The translations under genes and the position numbers were made by a program. A DNA stretch of 64,000 nt from Solwaraspora sp. WMMA2056 (lineage in GTDB: Bacteria > Actinomycetota > Actinomycetes > Mycobacteriales > Micromonosporaceae): NCBI RefSeq assembly GCF_030345095.1, contig NZ_CP128360.1, positions 3,906,001 to 3,970,000 on the forward strand. Reading direction: 5' to 3'. The notes beneath the pieces were generated by a model, which saw nothing but the letters and a program-made list of their open reading frames with translations, was not told where the DNA came from and did not search any database. Of this stretch, positions 46,529 to 53,207 are shown one piece after another (within the stretch, counting starts at the first letter, position 1; each line of letters starts with the position of its first letter).

Positions 46529-46577
46529 GCAGCGCGGTGGGTCAGAGCAGCGCGGTGGGTCAGAGCAGCGCGGTGAG
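46529..46577. repeat. 18-bp tandem repeat spanning the murL stop codon
   Basis: Two full copies and one partial copy of GCAGCGCGGTGGGTCAGA (46529-46546, 46547-46564, 46565-46577). The innermost copy encodes the last residues and stop of murL; the others are extra copies of the same 3' end beyond the stop. Probably slipped-strand duplication. Confidence 0.85.
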
Positions 46578-47930
46578 GACCTTCGCGTACGCCGCCGGCA
46601 CGTGGTGCGGACCGCCCGGCAGCAGTACGTCGGAGGCGTCGACCGCCGGCCACGCCTGCTGCGGCACCGCCGCCATCAGCTCACCGACCAGCGGGGCGTC
46701 GCGCCACTGCGGCGAGGAGGCGAGCATCCGTAGCGCGACCAGGGACTCCTCGACCTCACCGACGCACTCGAACGGCTTGTGCCCGTCGACGCCGATCAGC
46801 TCCCGGAAGCCGGCCAGCTGGGCCGGGTCGGCCAGCAGGTCGACACCGAAGATGCCGACCAGCCGGTCGCGTTCCATGAACGGCGCGAACGCCAGGAACA
46901 CGAACCGGCACTTCGGGCACGCCCCGCACCAGCGTTCGCTGCGGTCGCGCAGCTTGAACGCCGCGTTGCAGCTGGTCACCACCGGGTCGTAGCCGGTCGA
47001 CGCCGCGAACAGCTTGGCGATGTGCAGCTCGGACAGGGTCCGCAGCAGCGAGAAGTACGGCTCGGTCAGCCCGGCGTGGCCCTGCAGCGCGGCCCGCAGC
47101 AGCCCTTCGGCCTCGACGCCCTTGGACCACTGGTGGTTGATCTCGTGACCGTTCCAGATCAGGTTCGGGTCGGACGCGGACCGTTCGTTGGACATCACCA
47201 CCGGGCCGAGGCCGTGCAGCACCGCCGTACCGACCGCGATCAGCGAGTTGATCGCGGTCACCGGGATGTGCCCGTTGTACGCCCCGGACGCGTTGAGGTC
47301 GAACAGCCGCGGGTCCAACGTCCGGCGGGCGGCCAGCGCCGGCAACCCGGAGGCCGCGTTGACCGCCACGATCACCGGGTTCGGGTTGACCGAGAACGGC
47401 ACCGGCTCGAAGCCGGCCCGGCGCAGCGCCTCCAGGGTGACGATCGAGTCCTTGCCGCCGCCGACCGCCGACAACGGCCGCCGGTCGGCGGTGTCCACCG
47501 GTGTCGGCGGGGTCGGCACCCCGTCCGGCACGACGGGGGCGAGGTCGAGCACGTGCGGCAGCTCGTTGCGGTACGCGTACTCGGCCAGGCCCGAGGTGTA
47601 GACGGCGGTGACCAGCGCGACCGCCTCGGCCCCCAGCGGCGCCGGCGCCACCAGCCGGGGCGGGGCCGCCGCCTTGTAGTAGCTGACCCCGGCGACCAGG
47701 TGCAGCAGCTCCAACACCCGGCGGAACGTCGACCCCGACCCGGTCGGCGGCGGGGTGCCGTCGGGCATCGGGAAGGTGATCCGCTCGACGAAGGTCGACG
47801 CCGCGCCGTCGTCACCGGTGAGCGCGTAACCCAGCTCGGCCACCCCGGTCACCGGGTCGAACTCCAGCGTGGGGAAGGTGAACGCGGTGAAACGTCCTAG
47901 CTCGTCACGGGTCACCCGTACCTCCTCCAC
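46560..47930 (-). CDS. murL: UDP-MurNAc-L-Ala-L-Glu epimerase
   Basis: 456 residues. Epimerises the terminal L-Glu of UDP-MurNAc-L-Ala-L-Glu to D-Glu, using ATP and magnesium in the characterised homologue from Xanthomonas oryzae. I assign it from SAVGGGKDSIVTLEALRRAG (a PP-loop-like nucleotide motif), NERSASDPNLIWNGHEINHQ, and WCGACPKCRFVFLAF near residue 325, and above all from its head-to-head position with a MurD-like ligase. The pair replaces glutamate racemase plus MurD in some bacteria, including Micromonospora-type actinomycetes. It is cytosolic. An 84-bp divergent promoter region separates the two genes. Confidence 0.88.
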   Translation of the reverse strand: MEEVRVTRDELGRFTAFTFPTLEFDPVTGVAELGYALTGDDGAASTFVERITFPMPDGTPPPTGSGSTFRRVLELLHLVAGVSYYKAAAPPRLVAPAPLGAEAVALVTAVYTSGLAEYAYRNELPHVLDLAPVVPDGVPTPPTPVDTADRRPLSAVGGGKDSIVTLEALRRAGFEPVPFSVNPNPVIVAVNAASGLPALAARRTLDPRLFDLNASGAYNGHIPVTAINSLIAVGTAVLHGLGPVVMSNERSASDPNLIWNGHEINHQWSKGVEAEGLLRAALQGHAGLTEPYFSLLRTLSELHIAKLFAASTGYDPVVTSCNAAFKLRDRSERWCGACPKCRFVFLAFAPFMERDRLVGIFGVDLLADPAQLAGFRELIGVDGHKPFECVGEVEESLVALRMLASSPQWRDAPLVGELMAAVPQQAWPAVDASDVLLPGGPHHVPAAYAKVLTALL

Positions 47931-48014
47931 TGATCACCGACCAGACATACTAGTCCCGGTACGCGCCCCCGATCCGGCGCCTGATGACATGCTTCGCAGT
48001 GGAGGAGATGACCG

Positions 48015-49367
48015 GTGCGCCTGGCTGACCTGCGTGGCCGATCCGTCGCGGTGTGGGGCACCGGCCGCGAGGGACGGGCCGCGGTGACCGCGATCGCCGC
48101 CCAGTCCCCGGCCGGGCTGGTCGCCGTCGACGACAGCGCGACCGCCGCCCCGGCGGACTGGGACACCGGCACCGCGCCGCTGTACACCGGCGAGGACGGC
48201 TTCGCCCGGTTGGCCGCCGCCGACGTCGTGGTCCGCTCACCGGGCGTGCCGCAGACCCACCCCTGGGTGGTGCGGCTGCGCGAACGCGGGGTGCCGATCA
48301 CCGGCGGCACCGCGCTGTGGATGGCCGACCACGCCGCCCGGACCGTCGGTGTCACCGGCAGCAAGGGCAAGTCCACCACGTCCAGCCTGATCAGCCACCT
48401 GCTGACCGCGCTGGGGCGGCCCAACGCGTTCGGCGGCAACATCGGCGTACCGCTGCTGGCGATGCCCGAGGCCGACCTGTACGTGCTGGAACTGTCGTCG
48501 TACCAGTGCAGCGACCTGACCGATTCGCCCCGGATCGCCGTGCTGACCTCGCTGTTCCCGGAGCACCTGGACTCGCACGGCAGCGAGGAACGCTACTACG
48601 CCGACAAGCTCAACATCATCGCGCACGGTCCGGAAACGATCATTTACAACGGTACGGATCCCCGGCTCGCCCGGCGGCTGCTCGGTGTCGAGGCGACCGC
48701 CGCCGGACTGCCCGACGGCTACCACGTGACCTCCGGCCCGGCCGGCCGGCCGTACCTGCACCGGGGTGGCGAGCCGCTGTTCGCGCGGGCGGCGCTGCCG
48801 CTGGCCGGCCGGCACAACGAAGGCAACCTCTGCGTGGCGTTGACGGTGCTCGAAGCACTCGGCGTCGACTGCGTCGCGCAGCGCGACGTGATCGCCGACG
48901 CGGTCGCCGGTTTCGCCGGCCTGCCGCACCGGCTCGCCGAGATCGCCGACCCGTCGGGGCTGACCTTCGTCGACGACAGCATCTCGACCAGCCCCTATTC
49001 GGCGATGCACGCGATCGACGCGTACACCGGCCGCCCGTTGACCGTCATCGTCGGCGGCACCGACCGGGGGCTCGACTACACGCCGCTGCGTGAGCACCTC
49101 GCCGAGTCGGAGTTGACGGTGATCGGCGTACCGGACAGCGGGCCCCGGATCCTCGACACCCTGGCCGGGCTGCCCGGCGTGCGCACCGCGCAGGCCGCCG
49201 ACGTCACGGCGGCCGTACGGTTGGCCCGCGAGCTCACCCCGGACGGTGGGGTGGTGCTGCTGTCCCCGGCCGCCCCCAGCTACGGGCATTTCCGCAACTT
49301 TGAACACCGCTCCGAGGTCTTCGCCGCCGCCGTCCGCGACACCGCTCCCGGGTCGCGGGTCGCCTGA
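48015..49367 (+). CDS. murD2: UDP-MurNAc-L-Ala:L-Glu ligase
   Basis: 450 residues. Mur ligase fold: N-terminal UDP-binding part (VAVWGTGREGRAAV), central ATPase with VTGSKGKSTTSSLISHLL, VLELSSYQCSDL and the carbamylated-Lys region (HGSEERYYADKLNI), and a C-terminal part with FVDDSISTSPYS. MurD2 adds L-Glu rather than D-Glu to UDP-MurNAc-L-Ala, with MurL then inverting it. The adjacent murL is the main reason for calling MurD2 rather than MurD. GGAGGAG at 48001-48007 supports GTG 48015. A normal mur/dcw cluster is not in the window. Confidence 0.88.
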   Translation: MRLADLRGRSVAVWGTGREGRAAVTAIAAQSPAGLVAVDDSATAAPADWDTGTAPLYTGEDGFARLAAADVVVRSPGVPQTHPWVVRLRERGVPITGGTALWMADHAARTVGVTGSKGKSTTSSLISHLLTALGRPNAFGGNIGVPLLAMPEADLYVLELSSYQCSDLTDSPRIAVLTSLFPEHLDSHGSEERYYADKLNIIAHGPETIIYNGTDPRLARRLLGVEATAAGLPDGYHVTSGPAGRPYLHRGGEPLFARAALPLAGRHNEGNLCVALTVLEALGVDCVAQRDVIADAVAGFAGLPHRLAEIADPSGLTFVDDSISTSPYSAMHAIDAYTGRPLTVIVGGTDRGLDYTPLREHLAESELTVIGVPDSGPRILDTLAGLPGVRTAQAADVTAAVRLARELTPDGGVVLLSPAAPSYGHFRNFEHRSEVFAAAVRDTAPGSRVA

Positions 49368-49434
49368 CTTTCCGGCTCTGCGGCCCTGACTGTGGGTGAC
49401 TCCGCTGCGGACAGATGTCGTTCCTGTCGATATA

Positions 49435-49462
49435 CCTGTGGGGAATGATTATTCCCCACAGG
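49435..49462. other. Perfect AT-rich palindrome downstream of murD2
   Basis: 12-bp perfect arms CCTGTGGGGAAT (49435-49446) and ATTCCCCACAGG (49451-49462) with a GATT loop lie 67 bp after murD2 and 180 bp before the next gene. The sequence is AT-rich for this genome and lacks a T-run. It could be a terminator or a regulator site for the small membrane protein gene. Confidence 0.7.
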
Positions 49463-49642
49463 AATATCCACGGTTCGGAATATGTGCCTCCCGGCGTCGG
49501 GAGGCCGCCGACCGCGCGGACGCCCCCCGCCCCGTCCCGTCCCGGCCCCCCGCCCCGGCCGTGGTCCCGCCACCTGGGCGATACCGCAGTTCCGGGAGGT
49601 GCCGTGTCAGGATCGTCCGGCTCCGGTGCTATACACAGCGGC

Positions 49643-49906
49643 ATGCTTCGCGACCGGATGATCGCCTGTCTACTGTTCGCCGTCGCCTTCTTCGGGCTGG
49701 TGATGCAGTGGATCTACCCGTTCAGTGACATCCCCGAGGTGGTGGGTATCGCCATCACCGTGGTCGCGGTGGTGAGCGCGCTGACCGGCGTACGGCTGTG
49801 GCTGCGCTCGTCGCGGCAACGCTCCGACGGTGACGACGTGGAGATGGAGTCGGACGGGGCCGCGGAGGTGGGCTCAGACGCGGGGGCGAGCGGCTCGGGC
49901 GACTGA
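49643..49906 (+). CDS. Small membrane protein
   Basis: 87 residues from ATG 49643. Two hydrophobic helices (MIACLLFAVAFFGLVMQWIY and VVGIAITVVAVVSALTGV) are joined by a short loop, then a basic stretch (RLWLRSSRQR) and an acidic disordered tail (SDGDDVEMESDG and onward). No family recognised. The codon use and the hairpin topology support a real gene. It stands alone behind a 275-bp gap holding the palindrome at 49435. Confidence 0.6.
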   Translation: MLRDRMIACLLFAVAFFGLVMQWIYPFSDIPEVVGIAITVVAVVSALTGVRLWLRSSRQRSDGDDVEMESDGAAEVGSDAGASGSGD

Positions 49907-50027
49907 CGCCGGGCGACGAAGTGTCAGGTCGGGCCGGTCCAGTCGCTACACGATGGCGGTTGCCGACGCCGACCCACGGTGAGAGGGTGCACCCACCGAC
50001 ATACCCGGGGAAGGGTGGCGCCGCCAG

Positions 50028-51356
50028 ATGACCGCCGACGACCTGCTGGCCCGGCACCGGGCCGTCATGCCCAGCTGGATGCCGATCTACTACGCCGAAC
50101 CCCTGGAGATCGTCGCCGGCTCCGGCCGCCGGGTCACCGGCGCCGACGGCCGCAGCTACCTGGACTTCTTCGGCGGCGTGCTGACCAACATGATCGGCTA
50201 CGACATCCCGGAGATCCGCGACGCGGTGCAGCGCCAGCTCGCCACCGGCATCGTGCACACCTCCACCCTGTACCTGATCCGCCACCAGGTCGAGCTGGCC
50301 GAACGGATCGCCGCGCTGTCCGGCATCGCCGACGCCCGGGTCTTCTTCACCAACTCCGGCACCGAAGCCAACGAGGCGGCGCTGCTGGCCGCCACCAACT
50401 ACCGCCGGTCGCATCAGATCCTCGCCGTGCGCAACAGCTACCACGGCCGCTCGTACGCGACGATGGGCATCACCGGGCACCGCAGCTGGTCGGCCAGCGG
50501 GCTCAACCCGCTGCAGGTCGCCTGGCTGCACTCCGGTGACCGGCTGCGTGGCCTACTGGCCCGGCTCGGCCCCGACGCCCAGCTCGACGCCGCCGTCGAA
50601 GACCTGCGCGAAGTCCTCGCCACCCAGACCGCCGGCGACGTCGCCTGCCTGATCGCCGAACCGATTCAGGGCGTCGGCGGCTTCGTACACGGCCCCGACG
50701 GGCTGCTCGGCGAATGGAAGAAGGTCCTCGACGAGTCCGGCATCCTGCTGATCTCCGACGAGGTGCAGACCGGCTGGGGGCGTACCGGCGAACACTTCTG
50801 GGGCTACCAGGCGCACGGCGTCGTGCCGGACCTGCTGACCTTCGCCAAGGGCATCGGCAACGGCTTCGCCCTGGCCGGCGTCGTCGGCCGCGCCGACGTC
50901 ATGGACGCCGTACCGGCGATCTCGTTCTCCACGTTCGGCGGCAACCCGGTCAGCACCGCCGCCGGCGTCGCCGTCCTCGACTACCTGCGCGACCACGACC
51001 TACAGGCCAACGCCGCGCGCACCGGCGAGCTGCTGCGTACCGGGCTGACCGGGGCGGCCGCCGCCCATCCGATCGTCGGCGAGGTGCGGGGCAAGGGCCT
51101 GATGCTGGCCGTGGAGTTCGTCCGCCCCGGCACCAGCGAGCCGGACCCGGCCGCGACCACCGCCGTGTTCGAGGCCTGCCGGGCCGGCGGGCTGCTGGTC
51201 GGCAAGGGCGGCCTGTACGGCAACGTGCTACGGATGGGGCCACCGTTGACGCTCACCGAGGACGAGGCCCGCGAAGGGCTGGCGATCCTGGTCGACGCGA
51301 TCGCGTCGGTCTCGGCCGCTGCCGTGCCGGCCATTGTGGAAGGGGCGACGGCGTGA
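50028..51356 (+). CDS. Class III aminotransferase (beta-alanine/4-aminobutyrate type)
   Basis: 442 residues. PLP-dependent fold type I: FFTNSGTEANEAALLAAT, the Asp of ISDEVQTGWGRTG, and the PLP Lys in LTFAKGIGNGFALAG. The next gene, overlapping by 4 bases, is a CoA-acylating semialdehyde dehydrogenase. This pair is known from beta-alanine and related omega-amino-acid breakdown, where the aminotransferase makes malonate or methylmalonate semialdehyde. The amino donor preference (beta-alanine, 3-aminoisobutyrate or GABA) cannot be decided from sequence. Confidence 0.88.
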   Translation: MTADDLLARHRAVMPSWMPIYYAEPLEIVAGSGRRVTGADGRSYLDFFGGVLTNMIGYDIPEIRDAVQRQLATGIVHTSTLYLIRHQVELAERIAALSGIADARVFFTNSGTEANEAALLAATNYRRSHQILAVRNSYHGRSYATMGITGHRSWSASGLNPLQVAWLHSGDRLRGLLARLGPDAQLDAAVEDLREVLATQTAGDVACLIAEPIQGVGGFVHGPDGLLGEWKKVLDESGILLISDEVQTGWGRTGEHFWGYQAHGVVPDLLTFAKGIGNGFALAGVVGRADVMDAVPAISFSTFGGNPVSTAAGVAVLDYLRDHDLQANAARTGELLRTGLTGAAAAHPIVGEVRGKGLMLAVEFVRPGTSEPDPAATTAVFEACRAGGLLVGKGGLYGNVLRMGPPLTLTEDEAREGLAILVDAIASVSAAAVPAIVEGATA

Positions 51357-52858
51357 ACCGGATCCCGCATTTTGTCGACGGCTCCCGTACCACGATGATC
51401 GAAGCCGGCGGCGACGGTCGCCACGGTGAGGTGTTCGACCCGGCGACCGGGCAGGTCGCCGCGACCGTCGGGTTCGCCTCGGCCGCGCAGGTCGACGCGG
51501 TCGTGCAGGTCGCGGCGCGGGCCGCCCGCGACTGGCGCGACGTGTCGCTGTCGCGGCGCGCCAACGTGTTGTTCGCCTTCCGGGAGATCATCAACGCCCG
51601 GCGCGACGAACTCGCCGCCGCGATCACCGCCGAACACGGCAAGGTCCTCGCCGACGCCGCCGGCGAGGTGCAACGCGGCCTGGAGGTCGTCGAGTACGCC
51701 TGCGGCATCCCGACGCTGCTCACCGGCAACTTTAGCGAGAACGTCTCGACCGAGGTCGACTCGTACAGCCTGCGCCAGCCGCTCGGCGTGGTAGCGGTCA
51801 TCTCGCCGTTCAACTTCCCGGCGATGGTGCCACTGTGGTTCGTGCCGATCGCCGTGGCCTGCGGCAACGCTGTCGTGGTCAAACCGTCCGAGAAGGACCC
51901 GTCGGCGGCGGTGCTGCTCGCGCAGTGGTTCACCGAGGCCGGCCTGCCACCCGGGGTCTGCAACGTGGTGCACGGCGACCGCGAAGCCGTCGACGCGCTG
52001 CTGGACCACCCGGGCGTACGGGCGGTGTCGTTCGTCGGCTCGACCCCGGTGGCCCGGCACGTCTACACCCGGGGCACCGCCGCCGGCAAACGCGTCCAGG
52101 CCCTCGGCGGGGCGAAGAACCACATGGTGGTGCTGCCCGACGCCGACCTCGACCTGGCCGCCGACGCGGCGGTCAACGCCGGCTTCGGCTCGGCGGGGGA
52201 GCGGTGCATGGCGATCTCCGCCCTGGTGGCGGTGGAGCCGGTCGGCGACGACCTGGTGGCCCGGATCGTCGAACGGCTCGGCAGGATCCGTACGGGTGAC
52301 GGCCGCCGGCCCGGCTGCGACATGGGTCCGCTGATCACCGCCGCGCACCGCGACCGGGTCGCCGGTTACGTGGCCGCCGGTGCCGCCGACGGCGCGAAGA
52401 TCGTGGTCGACGGCCGGGGCGTGCCGGTCGACGGCGACGCCGCCGGTTTCTGGCTCGGCCCGACCCTGCTGGACCAGGTGACCCCGCAGATGTCGGTCTA
52501 CACCGACGAGATCTTCGGCCCGGTGCTGTCGGTGCTGCGGGTCGACTCGTACGACGCGGCGTTGGAGCTGGTCAACGCCAACCCCTACGGCAACGGTACG
52601 GCGATCTTCACCAACGACGGCGGTGCCGCCCGGCGCTTCCAACACGAGGTGGAGGTCGGGATGGTCGGCATCAACGTGCCGATCCCGGTGCCGATGGCCT
52701 ACTACTCGTTCGGCGGCTGGAAGGCGTCGCTGTTCGGCGACAGCCACGCCCACGGCCGCGACGGGGTGCACTTCTTCACCCGGGGCAAGGTGGTGACCAG
52801 CCGCTGGCTCGACCCCCGCCACGGCGGCGTGAACCTCGGCTTCCCGACCCAGACCTGA
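51353..52858 (+). CDS. mmsA: CoA-acylating methylmalonate-semialdehyde dehydrogenase
   Basis: 501 residues. Aldehyde dehydrogenase fold with ISPFNFPAMVPLWF, LGGAKNHMVVLPDADLD, and the catalytic Cys in GSAGERCMAISA. The latter has Arg before Cys, and the protein lacks the general-base Glu of hydrolytic ALDHs, as in MmsA/IolA. The reaction is semialdehyde plus CoA and NAD to acetyl- or propionyl-CoA and CO2. The start GTG 51353 overlaps the aminotransferase stop. Used in valine, beta-alanine or inositol catabolism; the paired aminotransferase favours beta-alanine or 3-aminoisobutyrate. Confidence 0.9.
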   Translation: MNRIPHFVDGSRTTMIEAGGDGRHGEVFDPATGQVAATVGFASAAQVDAVVQVAARAARDWRDVSLSRRANVLFAFREIINARRDELAAAITAEHGKVLADAAGEVQRGLEVVEYACGIPTLLTGNFSENVSTEVDSYSLRQPLGVVAVISPFNFPAMVPLWFVPIAVACGNAVVVKPSEKDPSAAVLLAQWFTEAGLPPGVCNVVHGDREAVDALLDHPGVRAVSFVGSTPVARHVYTRGTAAGKRVQALGGAKNHMVVLPDADLDLAADAAVNAGFGSAGERCMAISALVAVEPVGDDLVARIVERLGRIRTGDGRRPGCDMGPLITAAHRDRVAGYVAAGAADGAKIVVDGRGVPVDGDAAGFWLGPTLLDQVTPQMSVYTDEIFGPVLSVLRVDSYDAALELVNANPYGNGTAIFTNDGGAARRFQHEVEVGMVGINVPIPVPMAYYSFGGWKASLFGDSHAHGRDGVHFFTRGKVVTSRWLDPRHGGVNLGFPTQT

Positions 52859-52992
52859 GCGTTCGTCCACTGTTCGTCGATGCTGTCCCGGACGCGACAG
52901 CGGCCGCCAATTGTCGGTTCGGTTCCAGTTTGTGGTGCCAGTTATGTCGACATTCCGGGCCCACGGACGTCTCGTCCGCCGATGATGCGGCG

Positions 52993-53013
52993 ATCGATAC
53001 TCATCGTATCGAT
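52993..53013. promoter_or_regulatory. Inverted repeat upstream of the LAL promoter
   Basis: ATCGATAC (52993-53000) and GTATCGAT (53006-53013) are perfect 8-bp inverted half-sites with a TCATC spacer, 22 bp upstream of the candidate -35 box. The position suits an activator or repressor site. Confidence 0.6.
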
Positions 53014-53035
53014 ATAAATGCATGACGCTCAGTCC

Positions 53036-53063
53036 TTGACTGAAGATCCTGCTGCGCTAACAT
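53036..53063 (+). promoter_or_regulatory. Candidate promoter of the LAL regulator
   Basis: TTGACT (53036-53041) and TAACAT (53058-53063) with a 16-bp spacer form a reasonable sigma-70-like promoter, giving a leader of about 135 bases before the start at 53208. Confidence 0.55.
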
Positions 53064-53207
53064 CGGAACAGGCCAATTCGATCGCCTGATGTCACTTGTA
53101 GACACGGTTGGATCGGGTGTCATCGACGCGTTCCGCTGATTTGGCCAGATCGACGGTGGGTTTCGGGTCCGGCGGCATCAGCTTCGTACTGGTCACGTGG
53201 GGATGGC

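Larger units (their letters stand above)
52859..53207. other. Intergenic region before the cluster regulator
   Basis: 349 bp without an ORF I can support. It is noticeably lower in GC than the surroundings (for example TATCGATATAAATGCATG near 53008-53022). It contains the inverted repeat at 52993-53013 and the promoter-like pair at 53036-53063. It separates the housekeeping mmsA region from the specialised-metabolite cluster. Confidence 0.7.

Noticed and set aside
49435-49462. Palindrome as a LexA (SOS) box
   Set aside because: Actinobacterial LexA boxes resemble GAAC-N4-GTTC; the half-site here does not match.
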